Origin: Spongospora subterranea f. sp. subterranea
Taxonomy: Eukaryota > Endomyxa: Phytomyxea > Phytomyxea > Plasmodiophorida
Assembly (NCBI GenBank): GCA_049724395.1
Contig: JAUGWO010000045.1
Coordinates: 1 to 64,000 of the forward strand
Direction of reading: 5' to 3'
DNA length: 64,000 nt
Made by a program: the position numbers and the translations under genes. Below the pieces are notes generated by a model, which was given only the letters and a program-made list of their open reading frames with translations, made no database searches and had not been told where the DNA came from. This document shows positions 44,800 through 56,383 of this stretch, piece after piece; within the stretch, counting starts at the first letter, position 1; each line of letters begins with the position of its first letter.

Positions 44800-47700
44800 C
44801 TACCGAGTCACATATTCCAATTCATACCGGAACTTCTTCATGGCCATCTTCTCATGACGATGCAATCGTGCATCGAGAATATGGATACGGAACATGGTCG
44901 CCTCATAGAAAGCGTTGAATTCCTCGTCGTCCTTATCAATATGGGCACTCTGTGTCCGTTGATAAGCGGCTTCCCGCTTTTTCAGCTTCTCGTGTTCGTC
45001 GTTGAGCCGTCGTTGAATGATGTTGCCGCGCTTCAATAGCCGATCTGTAAGCGAGGCCATACATTCATCACGTGCTTGTTCCGCCTGTTCACGAGACAAC
45101 GGTTTCCCGGCCGGAAATTGTGCCAAGAAGGGGGCTAGATAATCTGAGGCCTTATTGTTTTCAACGTCTTCGTCCTCGACCCCACCCTTTTGCTCTTTCG
45201 ATTTTGTTCGCGTTTTCTCGTCGACTGTTCGATCCAGGGCCGCTTCTTCCAACTCGGTCCTTAATTGGTTCAACAATTCGTTCAGTTCCGACTCTCGTGA
45301 CCTCACAATCGACATCAACTCCTAATCAGCGTCGTTAAACCACCAGATTAGACTGTTGATGATGATGACAATCACCTTCTCGGCTTGCACCAAAACATTG
45401 AACTCCTCTCTAATAGCGGCGGGTCGAGGCGTGTTGGCATTTGCCTCCACGTGCCAGCCAACGACTTCACTGCCATCTTTACTGTATATCCTAGAGGATG
45501 CCGTCACCCTTCCTGTAGTCACTTACTGAGTGTTCATTATCATCTCAAAAGTTGAACGGAGTGGTTTCTTGATGTTTTTTGCAAACTGTGTATTGTGAAC
45601 AGAATATTTTGGCGTACTTACCAGCTCCATAATGATAATGGATAGCAATCTTTCCTTGATCGATGTAGCTTGTCTTCTTCCTGATGTTCTGGTCGGGCGG
45701 AACAGACAAGTTTCTGAAATAGAAGCAGAAGTTAGCTGAATCCATTGTTCGGTCGCGGCTCTCACCTCGAAAAACGCTCCGACAACTTGACAACCGGCAA
45801 CTCGTTCGAACCTCCAGGGTTCAGACTAAACCCTTTCAAACGCTTCGTTTTTGAGTCGCTTTCCTCCACCACGATTTTGCGATAGATGAGATTGTTATCG
45901 CATCCGCGGAACTCCTCGACGAACTAATCGTTGGAGATAAGATTCAAATTGCGGCTTCGAAGTGGAGATTTCAGCGAAACCATGCCTTTTTGTTGATTGT
46001 TTCCGTTCGACAAACCAATCCGTCAACTCGTGATTTTGGGTAAAACCTCAATATCCTTGATGTTCCTGAGACTTCTATCATATCTTGAATGCCAGATGGT
46101 TTCCCTGGAGCATATCGCAATTTAACGCATTCTAAAAGAAATCACGTTCAATTCCCATAATGCTGTGCTACAAAAAAAGTTACGAACTCTGATCTGGAAT
46201 CGTGACGCGTTTGATTAGACTGTCTTTGCGGCGTTCAAATAATTCTCGAGTTTCCGAAATAGTCTGTCTAGAATCGTCTTCGAATAATGTCAGACGCAAG
46301 ACAAGGCCCTGTTTCCCATGGGAATTATGGGAAAACTTCTCAGCGTTGCATTTGTGGTAGAAAATGGTGCGTTGCCCTTCAGGATATAGAGACTTCATGG
46401 CATCGTATTGGATATCGATCCGTGTTGGCCAACTTGCTGGCCCCAAGAGAATCGGCTTGGGTTCATCGCTTGCTCCCAGTACTCCCCCCTTCTGTTCTAC
46501 TTTGCCCACCTAATACAGCACCCAGACCATAACTATTTCTCCCTAATCCAATGATTGACGTGTTTCAAATGACACTAGGTTTTGAAAACATTTCATAACG
46601 TCAAAAGAGCAATTTCGTAGTTCCGTTGGTGTTGGTTGTTCTGGAAATTGTACCTTCTCTTTCATGAGCACCACTTCCCATGCGTCTAAATTATCAAGCT
46701 CGTAACTCATTGACCGTAAATCCTTCGCTTTCCTACAGATTGATCCAATAGTTGGTCTCGTTCCAGACGCTATCGATGGTTAGATAGGGCGCCTCGGATT
46801 GCTGATATATGGTCCCGGTACTGGGTTCGATGAACTGCACTGGACGATTGACTTCTCGACGCCCAGGCAGAACCATAACCCAGCAATGAACCCGTTTCCC
46901 TTCCCATGGGTCTTTGTATTTGAATGAGGTTGTTGCCTGTTTCGCGGCCTCTGATAAATGGGCCGCCTCCGCCGCCTCCTTATCAGCTAGCATTTGCAGA
47001 TACTTCGATCTGTGGTCGCGATCACGATGAACATCGTACCGTTTCCCAGCGTTGGATTCGTTCGGATTAGCGTTGGAAATAGGCGCCAATAGCTCATTTG
47101 GTTCCAGATCATCTCTCCAGGCTGTCGATTCCAACAAAGGACAGCTGGTTGACGTCTGGTCTTGAAGAGTGACCCACATTGGGGCAGTCCCTGAGACAAC
47201 GAACGCCCTGAACCCTGACCCGCGTAGGATCGAGACTAATAGACACGACATATCCAGGCAATCGCCTTCCCTCATCTTGATGGTCGTCATTGGCGACGGC
47301 AGAAAATCCGGCAGAAAGGTCGGGTTCTCCAACGGGATGTAATGAACGAAATCGGACAGAAACTCGCTCGCCTGTTTCAAATCATACATTCGAGGATATT
47401 TCAGTAATGTCGGACGAATGGTCGTGCAGACAAATTTTCGGACGCCGCACTCGTTCAAGGGAGAGAGAATAAGCTCCCGTCGACCTGGAAATAGCTGAAC
47501 GAACTGTCGACGGTAGTGTTCGACGTATTCTAGTTGGGCAATCTCTCGTGACGAGTTAATGCAGTACGATTTGGGGAAATCGGACGCATCGAGCGTCTCC
47601 AATCGTTTCTGTTTTTGGGTGCTGAGCGCCTTTTGTGATTGAGGGATTCTGGAGCGATACTGTTAGAACAGAATAGAGAATATACACCATGCGCCTGACA

Positions 47701-47806
47701 TAATAGGTTTGGGAACAGGAACTCCTTCACCATAATTCACTATAGACGATGATGAAGCGCCTTTACCGGACGCATCGAATGATGGGTCGATGTCGAAAAC
47801 GTTCAT
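44800..47806 (-). CDS. DRC7: Dynein regulatory complex subunit 7 (DRC7/CCDC135)
   Basis: ATG at 47806 (MNVFDIDPSFDASGKG). After an intron near 47650-47700 the transglutaminase-like half begins: PKSYCINSSREIAQL, LSPLNECGVRKFVCTT, MREGDCLDMSCLLVSILRGS, then KRVHCWVMVLPGRREVNRPV and SVWNETNYWIN. Near 46738 the frame must shift by one base to continue into a stretch with LDAWEVV. Further exons give YPEGQRTIFYHKCNAEKF, GLVLRLTLFEDDS, IAIHYHYGAGK and IREEFNVLVQAEK. The last exon is an extended coiled coil (LNELLNQLRTELEEAALD), with the stop at 44800. Order and motifs match DRC7 throughout. It is part of the nexin-dynein regulatory complex linking axonemal doublets, which implies a motile flagellum at some life stage. 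Confidence 0.9.
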
Positions 47807-47870
47807 GGTGTTGACCAAGCACCCTTATAGTGGCAAAGATCATTAGGTACACCGAATTGGAGTCATATTT

Positions 47871-48024
47871 CTAACGCGAGGAACCACATTCGGATGCGAA
47901 GCCTGGGTGAGGATTCGTTGCCAGAGAAGGGAGCACACTTGGGTGTCCGTCAGAACAAGAAGATTCATCGGGTGCTGTTCTTGGCCTTGCGAGCTTCGCA
48001 TCCGAATGTGATTGCTCGCGTTAA
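47871..48024. repeat. Inverted repeat, 32-bp arms
   Basis: Arms 47871-47902 and 47993-48024 are reverse complements at about 28 of 32 positions; the core CACATTCGGATGCGAAGC is perfect. Loop about 90 bp. It lies inside the doubtful open frame at 47894. Confidence 0.85.
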
Positions 48025-48324
48025 GTCGCCCTCGCACCTGTCAATCCTCGATTGGGGGTTGACTTGCCTTCCTGTATTGCCAGTGGAACACGGTATTTGG
48101 GCATTTTCCGTCAAGCACTGCTTCGGTACTCTCGATCACACTCGGGCCGCCCTCAGCATTTGTGCGTTTTTCTTTTCAACTGTCTCCGCGATAGCATGTT
48201 GGAAAGGTCGATCAGTGCCAGAAAATTCCTGCTTTATGCCATATTCCCGAAGCTCATTGGCTACCCTATTAAAACGTATTACTCTCTCCGCCCTGATATG
48301 ATCAGTTTTGCTCTGTCATTCTGA
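47894..48324 (+). CDS. Possible small protein, probably spliced
   Basis: ATG at 47894 opens MRSLGEDSLPEKGAHLGVRQ and RASHPNVIARVKSP. A second plus-strand frame ending at 48324 reads YLGIFRQALLRYSRSHSG, then RDSMLERSISARKFLLYAIF, with the composition of a real helical protein. FRQALLR is loosely reminiscent of LYR-motif proteins, but the match is weak. A splice between the two frames (donor near 48023, acceptor near 48081) is possible but the phase is not clean. No confident family. Confidence 0.3.
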
Positions 48325-48645
48325 TTGGTAAAAATATCCCAGGGTACTGTAGTCAAAAGATGCAGCTGTATACGACAATGGTTTCTACACCCTTGGATAT
48401 GTTGTGAACACTAATATATTTGATGACAATGATTCTCAGGTTTACCTGGCTATCATTCGATTTCCGATATCGCTAATTTTATCGTAGTTCCTTCGATTGA
48501 GTTGAATACTGACGATATTAGGGGATACAGTACTATAAAGAAAGTCCGTCCACGGAGTCCGTCACCTGGTATCGTCAGGGCAGATTTGCACTAGAGGAGC
48601 GTGTGAAGGTCGGTCGATACATCTTCCCTCGAAACCCATCTAGCC

Positions 48646-49151
48646 ATGAAGTTCAATCCTCGTGAGTCCTATGCCGCTCCAAGGCACGAATTATCTAATC
48701 ATTCTGATCCGATGACGTATGTATTGTTTTTCAGTTGTCAGCTCTTCCCGCCGGAAATCACGTAAGGCGTATTTCACAGCCCATTCCGAGGCGCGCCGTG
48801 TAATTATGTCGGCCCCATTGTCCAAGGACCTTCGTAAGAAGTACAACGTCCGATCAATGCCGATTCGCAAGGGCGATGAAGTTCAGGTCGTTCGTGGGAC
48901 GTTCAAAGCTCGTGAAGGTGCCGTTCAACAGGTACTACCGTAAGAAATACGTGATTGAGATCAAGAACCTGGTTCGGGAGAAGGTCAATGGACAGTCGGT
49001 TTTCATCGGTGTCAACCCATCCAAATGCGTTATCACCAAGCTGGCGATGAACCGCGACCGTAAGGAAGCGTTGGAGCGCAAGAACCGTACCGTTAAGGAG
49101 TCCAAGAAGGGCAAGTTCACAGAAGCAGATGTCGCCATGAAATTGGATTAA
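48646..49151 (+). CDS. RPL26: 60S ribosomal protein L26 (uL24)
   Basis: ATG at 48646 (MKFNP) with a 73-nt intron at 48662-48734 (GTGAGT donor, TTTTTCAG acceptor) after the fifth codon, a common position for ribosomal-protein introns. Exon 2 gives [40 protein letters not shown] and [19 protein letters not shown]. Near 48933 a single extra base breaks the frame. The continuation [20 protein letters not shown] and VGVN-like [16 protein letters not shown] is textbook uL24, ending AMKLD* at 49151. uL24 sits at the polypeptide exit tunnel. A break in an essential ribosomal protein is almost surely a sequencing or assembly indel. Confidence 0.93.
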
Positions 49152-49152
49152 A

Positions 49153-49345
49153 CATCACCTCAGCAATATATACGCGATTAAACAACAATCAACTAATTCA
49201 TCACATCTGTCGGAATTACAATCACGAAATGTGGTTTTCTGATTTCTCAAAAAACACCACCTCAGCAATATATACGCGATTAAACAACAATCCATAAATT
49301 CATCACATCTGTCGGAATTACAATCACGAAATGTGGTTTTCTGAT
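49153..49345. repeat. 101-bp tandem duplication just after RPL26
   Basis: The sequence CACCTCAGCAATATATACGC starts at 49155 and again at 49256; the two copies differ at only a few positions. The first copy begins directly after the RPL26 stop, so the repeat probably lies in its 3' UTR. Confidence 0.9.
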
Positions 49346-49931
49346 GTCCTCAACTTTTTCAACTTGATTTCTCGTGCAATAATACATCAAAATCAGTTTT
49401 CAGGCTTGAAAGAGCGATCGATAAGTGTATTTGAAAATAAGGTGGAACGCTTGCCAAGTCTTCTTCTGCCTGCCCTGAACCCAGTCGATAAAAGCATTCG
49501 CGCTCTGATTCTCCTCATATCGAAGTTGCTCTCCAGGTGGTGGTCTCCTAGGCCAGAGACGCACATCAATCAATGGTGAGATATTATCATCGGGTCAGGA
49601 CAACAGCCAACAGAGTATCTTGACACAGTCAGCCAAGGAAGCGATGACCAATGGTGGGGTATCGTGTCCCAGGTAACCCAATGACGCACAGCCCAACTGT
49701 GCACGTCATGACATGACCGACAGTATAGGTATATGTTACGAGTCCCATGATCACAGTGACTGTTATCACGTTAACTGCATGCCCTGATCAATCATCTCCT
49801 CTCATATCATCATTATCCCTAAACACCTCTTTCCTATAACTCCTCACATTAACTCCTGTCTGCACTCTTGGATGCCATCCAGCTCGGTTCGAAACTGAAC
49901 GGAAGTTCTCTTGTGGTTCAGTTCGGTTTTG
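49346..49931. other. Intergenic region, no supported gene
   Basis: About 590 bp up to the phosphatase start. A frame at 49331-49579 overlaps the duplicated 3' UTR and has no family signal. The phosphatase promoter should lie in the last 200 bp. Confidence 0.5.
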
Positions 49932-51655
49932 ATGATGGTTTCTGCCCTTTCTCTCATATTAGTTGGCGCCCTGGCCTTAACCGCAGGCTGGTGCCTCGTT
50001 TTTAACGACAGTCAAGGCGCTACGAAGTACGGCTGGGCTGTGCAGCCGCAGCAAATCCACCTGTCCTGGGCCGTCGACCACGACAATTGCATGATCATCA
50101 CCTGGAATACGCTCGAGACGACGCCCACGACTACCGCGATATTGTTTGAGAATGGGACAGGCCCCGCTATCCAAGCTAGCGGCTCGCAATCGCCGTTGAT
50201 TGAGAATGATGTGGTCTCCCCGCAAATGAGCGATATGGTTTGGTCAGCGTTGGCTATGGTCGGTCAGGTTAGATTCAGTGGGAAGAGGACCCAATATGTG
50301 CATAGGGTTAATGCATGTGGCCTGAAACACAGCACGGTAAGTTGAATGTGGTGCCACCAAACTCCAGTATAGATTATCTCGAGAACTCCATTTGCTTATA
50401 TTTCGGTTTATCTTGGAGTGTACATTTTGTTACTTAAGAGTCACATTCGCCAACCAATTTAACAAACACGTCTTATTGTGTTCATGTTTGAACTGAGTTG
50501 CTTGAAGTGATCACTATCTAATTCAAATCATTTTGTTGTGGTTTACACTGTCAAGAGCGCTAATATTGAGAGGAAATCTGTCTTCAGAGATATTCATATA
50601 AAGTTGGCGACTCAGAAAGCGGTTGGAGCTCCACTTACCAGTTCACTTTCAAGCGGCATGCCAGTTTAGACTCCCCATTGGCGTTCGCAGTTTATGGCGA
50701 TTTAGGTGACGCCAACTCCCGCTCCCTCGCTATGATACAAAATCGAATTGCACAAGGCTCCATCGACGCTGTTATTCACGTCGGCGATTGTCAGTCCTGA
50801 ACCTGTGTGTTTATGGATTAGCGTGTTCATTTCGCGATTTTCTTAGTCGCCTATGATCTGAATGATAATGGCGGTCGGGTTGGCGATGATTTCATGAACG
50901 ACATTCAACCGATATCAACGGCCGTCCCATATATGACCTGCCCAGGAAACCACGAATCCAATGAAGATTTCAACGATTATCGGGAACGATTTTCCAGGAG
51001 CTATTCCGACGATGATGAACCGAGAATGTGGTATTCTTTCAATGTGCACAATATTCATTTTATATCACTCTCGACCGAAGTGCTGTTCTTCGGAAGGCGG
51101 GAGGAGCAGCAAGCTCAGTACGAATGGCTGGAATCGGATCTAATTCGCGCCAACAGCAATCGCAATCAGCGTCCCTGGATTATTGCATTTGGGCATCGGC
51201 CCCCGTATTGTTCCAACAACAATGGCGACGATTGTTCGAAACAAGATTCAGTTGTCAGAAAGGGCATTGCCCAGTCTGATGGAAGACGATTGTTTGGATT
51301 CGAAGACCTTCTCGTGCAATATTCGGTAGATTTGGCAATTTGGGCTCATGAGCATGACTATGAGCGCCTGTTTCCTATGGCGGATTTTGAACTAAGGAAG
51401 GGCGAGGACGACCCCTATAGGAATCCAATGGGGCCGGTTCATGTCGTAACTGGAAGCGCTGGCTGTAAAGAGGATCACGATGGGTTCGTGTTCCCTCAAC
51501 CGAGTTGGAGCGCCGTTCGATTCGCCGATTACGGGTTCAGCTTGATGCGGGTTCATAACGATTCCCATTTAGAGTGGGAACAGTTCTCAATCGATCGCGG
51601 CGGCATCGTTGCCGATCACTTCTGGTTGGTTCAGACACGAGGTCGCCAGAAATGA
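49932..51655 (+). CDS. Purple acid phosphatase (ACP7/PAPL-like)
   Basis: Exons 49932-50336, 50588-50789 and 50847-51655 join in phase to 471 residues. Intron 1 is 251 nt, the longest firmly supported here; intron 2 is 57 nt. MMVSALSLILVGALALTAG is a signal peptide. A fibronectin-like N-terminal domain follows (IHLSWAVDHDNCMIITWNT; YSYKVGDSESGWSS). All five metal-binding motifs of the metallophosphatase domain are present: YGDLGD, HVGDFAYD (across intron 2), PGNHES, AFGHRPPY and WAHEHDYER, followed by HVVTGSAGCKED. It is a secreted or vacuolar phosphomonoesterase with a Fe-metal dinuclear centre. In many protists such enzymes scavenge phosphate; here that is inference. Confidence 0.93.
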
Positions 51656-51831
51656 TAATTGCAAATCATGATCAAATAGTTCTCTGGAGAGAAGTTCAAT
51701 AAATATGTAATGAAGAGTCGAAATCATCATGGAAACCCAACAGCAGGGCGGAGAAACAGAGAGATATACAGAGTTTAGGCGAGTTTTGATTTGATCAAGT
51801 GGAGTCACTATAAGAGCAACTGTTTTGAGTA

Positions 51832-53657
51832 TTTTATGATCTCTTAACATTGCTAATATGGAGTTGTAATCGCTTTTGTGATTGATCGAGGATCGATGTT
51901 GATGCAGTTTTGCACATGACCCAATCCGTGCTCAGAAATGCCTCAATGCTCATTCGTGCATTAGGATCTGCTCGTAACAGCTGTGTTATGATGTCTTGTG
52001 CTGAACCACCACGACAAGTATATCACTTCAGGCGAATCGTCAAAACAACAAAACACTCTCAACAGAAACTGAGCAAATACACAATCATTGTGAAATTGAG
52101 GAGATGAACTGATAGAGGTTTTGATATGGCCCATTGTAGAGGAGAATGTTATAATGGTCCGACCTTCGTGGGAAATGGACCTCCATTCGGGTTCAGAGAA
52201 ATCATATCGCCCTTTACAGATATTATCGATCAGCACCGGCTCTGTGGCGTCTCCGAACACGTCAAAAGCTGAATACAATCCGAATGAGTTCGAAAGGATG
52301 AGAAATTGGGGAATAAACCACAGACGATGAAATCCAGAGAGCATTATGAACATGAGCACTCCAAGAGCCCAGTTATCCACCTTCTCTGAATATGCTTTCC
52401 TGCTAAAGACCTGATTGACCCAGACCGAGGTGATGGTGAGAGGATGATGGCGATAATCTATCGGGGGTTGACCAACCTCAGGTGCACAATACGCCCATGT
52501 ACCAATAACCGTATTCATCATTCCTTGAGGGGAATTAACGAACTTCGACAGACCGAAATCCACCACCTTCAACGGTGAGTCGGGGTCTGAGCTCATCAAC
52601 AACAGGTTCTCAGGTTTCAAATCCCTGAAATAATCACAACAGATCACCAAATGAAATCAGGTCGTTAATGGCAAAGTTTGCCAAAGTAGTCAAAATGAAG
52701 TTGTCGATGGGGTGAACCCAATTTCGGAGACGATCAATGTTATAATCTGACCTATGAGCGATCTTCATCATGTGCATATGCTGAATAGCCGAGGCCAATT
52801 GTCTTAACAGCTTAGACGCCATTGCCTCTGAATAACTCCCTTCCTGGACAATTCGACTGAACAGATCTCCTCCCCGACAATATTCCATCACGATATAGAA
52901 CACATTGCCGTCCTCGAAGAAGTCGTGTAATTGCACCACATTTGGATGAGCACCAACCTCAACAAACGATCAGATCTCATCTAGTTCACCAATATTCTAA
53001 CGAATCACCAACTTTTCGCAATTGCCGAACTTCTTCTTGAACTAACGACTGGTTTTTCAACGACGATTTCATCATGATCTTTAATGCAAACTCTGAATCA
53101 ATCATCGTCTGAAAACTGCATTGTTTGCGAAACTGATTGGATTATCAGAGATGACCTTTTCCCGTTGATTTCTCTCGACATAATTTCACAACTCCAAAAC
53201 AGCCGCGCCCGAGTTCATTACCAACTTCATATCGTTCATCAACTCGTCGTTTATCGATCGTGACCGGTGCCTCAATCGCATTAGAGGATTTGAACTGGGG
53301 ATTAACAGGCACTTTCACCTCCTCTCTATCTTTTTCTTTGGCCGCGTCCACCTGAACAATGACCTGCTTTAGTTCAGTTCCGGCTTTAATCCCATCGGTT
53401 TCCTCGTCGTCGTTTTTATTATCGATATGTTCGTGTTTATCGTTGTTAATAATAACGGGATCGAGCTGATTCACAGGTTGATTAAGAGGTTTATCTACAA
53501 TGGGCGATTGTTGTGGTGGAGTAGTGGGCAGAGAGGATGGGGATTGATCCTGTTTACTACTGCAAATACCCATAATATTGATGGAGAATTGAGTTTAATT
53601 AAATCATCCGATATCACAGGAAGGAGGGGATCAGCGCGTGCCCATTCTGGGTCCTTC
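51832..53657 (-). repeat. Inverted duplication, arm A (kinase gene)
   Basis: This 1.83-kb stretch, including introns, is the reverse complement of 59940-61766 with only a few scattered differences (roughly 99 percent by eye). Identity stops at the kinase stop codon on one side. On the other side, beyond 53657, a weaker similarity continues for about 90 bp. Confidence 0.92.
51834..53573 (-). CDS. CaMK/CDPK-like serine/threonine kinase, copy A
   Basis: ATG at 53573 opens MGICSSKQDQS: Gly2 plus Cys4 predicts N-myristoylation and palmitoylation as in CDPKs. A 110-residue acidic linker follows. The kinase domain is split by about six introns: NELGRGCFGVV (P-loop), FALKIMMKSS (catalytic Lys), YIVMEYCRGGDLFSRI, AHRDLKPENLL across an intron, KVVDFGLSKF (DFG), GTWAYCAPEV, SEKVDNWALGVLMFIMLSG, then PFDVFGD and LLRADPNARMSIEAFLSTDW. 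It ends 30 residues later at 51834 with no EF-hand, so it is a CDPK-type N-terminus and kinase without the calcium-binding tail. All catalytic residues are present. A nearly identical inverted copy lies at 60025-61764. Confidence 0.88.
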
Positions 53658-54161
53658 GAATTTGTTATTGTGAATATAATCAATCTCGCAAATGGGTAGC
53701 CAGCTTCTAAATTTGTGCGGCGAGGCTCTTCCATGAGCGATCGAAATTGGATTCCAACGCCTGACCGGGATTGACCCAGTTTGTGCCCAGGAAGGCTTAT
53801 ACACCTGTTTTTTTATGTTCTTCATACCAAACAATAATTGCCCATATCCGCTTTCGATATCACAAAGGTCACTAATCGTAATACACACTTTCAGTTTGGT
53901 ACTGAGATAGTTTGTGTCAACAGACTTTAGGCCCTAACTTCCTATAGATTCATAATATTTATTGATTGACGACCTGTTCGATCTGTTCTTTTTCAAACTG
54001 CAGTTTATTTCTCGCTGGCACAGTTCCTGCTAATTACCTCGTCACTCTATGTGGTTCAGCCCCCGATTCCCTTAATCTATATCTGTATCTCCCCAATCTA
54101 AAAGCTCTTCGCCGTTGTTCAGCCCTGTCAACATAATCTCTCAAATCGATCGTGGACGTCA
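53658..54161. other. Region between kinase A and the sterol acyltransferase
   Basis: About 500 bp upstream of both divergent genes. On the minus strand 53705-53790 can be read as WVNPGQALESNFDRSW and further residues, looking like the end of some protein. The matching place beyond arm B (about 59860-59935) keeps a degraded version of the same DNA. No complete gene is visible. Confidence 0.45.
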
Positions 54162-55853
54162 ATGGCACCTAGGTCGTTATCTCAAGCTCTGGAAATCATC
54201 GCTCGGCAAGACCAGGACCTGGTTCAGCTCCGCGCTCATTGCCGTCAACTTGAGACGAAAATCAGCAAGTTCGGACAACCCGGTCATGAACCACATCGAG
54301 AAATCCACAAAGAATTCCTGGCTCGAGACAGTGAATTAGGAAGTCATGATCCTGATTCCAGCGCCCTGATTCGTGCTGCGTCTTTGGGCATTGTCACTTT
54401 AGTTGCCGTTGATTTTGTTCGCGATCGCAACGGGGCCGTGGCTGGCGAGTTCTCGTCACTGATGATCTGGGGTTTCAGACAGCTTCCATTGGTGTTATCG
54501 ATATGGTTTACCATGAATCTGGTGGCGATATCTGTCGTTCCTGCGTTCGCCCTCTGGTTTTCCAGCCGAATATCGTCACCAGTCCATCTTGGCGCCAATC
54601 TGGCCCTCCAATTCCTGCTATGGATCGGATCTAGTCTATTCATCTTGCTGGTCAACCTGGCGCCACCATGTGCCCTCATTGTCATGACCGAGGTAAACCG
54701 CCTCAATTGTTCGCTGTATTGTCTGTCCACCACCGCTGGAGCTAATCATATTTCTTGGGTCATATTAGACGGTCAGGTTATCGATGAAGATGTACGCCTT
54801 CATGGTTGAGACCCGGCGATACGCCATCTTATCGCCAGACCAGATCGCCAACAAGGAATTACACCTTGAACTTTTATCAGATAATCTAGGGCTATTCCAA
54901 CACTATCTGTATTTTTTATTCGCTCCAACTCTCGTTTACAGGTATTTTAGCTGCTCTTAGTACGATTTCTCGTCTGGCCGACAACGTCAATATGATTCTA
55001 CTGAGGTGACATTTGTGCCTGATCAGGAACACATATCCTCGAACGAGCGATACGAATTGGTGTCGAGTGGCCAGCCATATATCACATCTGGTAATCGGGA
55101 TCGTGTTGACCGGGTATATATTCTGCTCGACGTTCCTGCAAGAACCGGGCTGGCATAGCTGGAGCTCGGTTATGATCTCAGTTCTGTCTGCCATGATTCC
55201 AGGTATGGCGCTTATGATCTTGGCGTTTTTCGCCATCCTCCACAGCTGGTTTAACGCCTTCGCCGAGATATTACGATTTGCCGATCGTCAATTCTATTTG
55301 AGGTAAAACTCCTATAAACAATGTTTGGAGTAATCATTGAACGATACTCAAAGATGGTGGACGGCGCGATCGTATTCATCATTTTATCGGCAATGGAATA
55401 AGGTCGTCGGTGACTGGATTCACGCCTATATCTATTCGGATTTGAAGAAGATTGGAGTGGGTCAAACCAAAGCGATGATCTACTCCTTCATAATTTCGGC
55501 CATTGTTCATGAATACATCATCGCAATGTCGCTCAGGTTCTGCTATCCGGTGATGTTTGTAATGTTCGCTGGATTCGGGACTGCCTTCATTTTCTTCACC
55601 AACAACATCAGGCGCAATTCTGTTGGGTGGAATTGGTTCGCGGTCATTATAATCGTGATCCACTGTCTCACAATTGTTTAGGTTCTTATGGTCGACGTTA
55701 TTCTTCGGAAATGGCCTAATTTTGATGCTGTATTCAGCAGAATACATAGCACGTTCATCAAGGATCATGAACCAGTACAATATCGATCAATCATCATGGA
55801 TTCCGTACTCGTGGCAGATATTTCTACAGCATCAACAATACCACGTTTTCTGA
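54162..55853 (+). CDS. Sterol O-acyltransferase-like MBOAT enzyme (SOAT/ACAT-DGAT1 family)
   Basis: Five exons (54162-54692, 54790-54941, 55027-55302, 55354-55635, 55682-55853) join in phase to 470 residues. Introns are 97, 85, 51 and 46 nt. An N-terminal helix with Gln/Leu heptads precedes about nine membrane segments. Family blocks: HYLYFLFAPTLVYRNTYPRT across an intron, ILHSWFNAFAEILRFADRQF, RSYSSFYRQWNKVVGDWIHA (the FYxxWWN-type acyl-CoA motif), SAIVHEYII (catalytic His) and, at the end, LILMLYSAEYIARSS. Such enzymes esterify sterols or diacylglycerol with acyl-CoA in the ER. The C-terminal block is nearer SOAT than DGAT1, but substrate is not proven. It lies inside the 6.3-kb segment bracketed by the kinase copies. 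Confidence 0.88.
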
Positions 55854-55944
55854 CCCGAACAAATCCAACTGTCAGATCGCCAAGGAAACAAGCTATGATT
55901 GCAATGTGTTAGATAATAGTTGTAATTAGAGATGATGTTGTAGT

Positions 55945-56383
55945 TTAAGTGATCGGCAATGGAAACTTTCGTCTGCATTTGTTATCGACAGGATCTACCG
56001 TATAAAATTCATCAGCTACATCTCCATCGCTATCATATATACGATTATCGGGTACGCCTTGAGCACCGCTCTGATGGAGCGGATCTTCGCTTACAACATG
56101 CTCCACAATATTCTTGGGTTTTCGCCTACGGCGCTTCCTGTGACTAATGACACATATTTAGACAAGAACAAGTTTCAACATTTGAGTCGAACCTATGTTC
56201 AGGATCATATCCATCATTACTACCGTCTTGGCAATCTGGGTTACCAGACAACGCTGATGTTGCCCGATTAATACCATCATAGATGTGTTTCCGGAGCTTA
56301 TCGAATGCGCCCAGATTGCAGTTCTCTTTATCAGATGAGGCTACCGGGTCTGGTGAAAGCGGTGCCGATGAGCCATTGCCCAT
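55945..56383 (-). CDS. Uncharacterised acidic/basic protein with possible N-myristoylation
   Basis: The ATG at 56383 (MGNGSSAPLSPDPVASSDKE) fits the myristoylation pattern MGxxxS. After a helical stretch (LGAFDKLRKHIYDGINRA) and an acidic run, a 55-nt intron (GTTCGA donor, TCACAG acceptor) joins to KRRRRKPKNIVEHVV and an Asp-rich end (NRIYDSDGDVADEFYTVDP), with the stop at 55945. The gene converges on the sterol acyltransferase. The plus strand of the same DNA is also open and would be hydrophobic. I prefer the minus reading because of the clean splice and ATG. No family known. Confidence 0.4.

Noticed and set aside
49331-49579. 82-codon plus-strand frame after RPL26
   Set aside because: It begins inside the 101-bp duplication of the RPL26 3' region and shows no family resemblance.
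55959-56271. Plus-strand hydrophobic frame that could be a membrane protein
   Set aside because: The opposite strand has an ATG, a clean 55-nt intron and a typical hydrophilic product; both cannot easily be coding, but this is a judgement.
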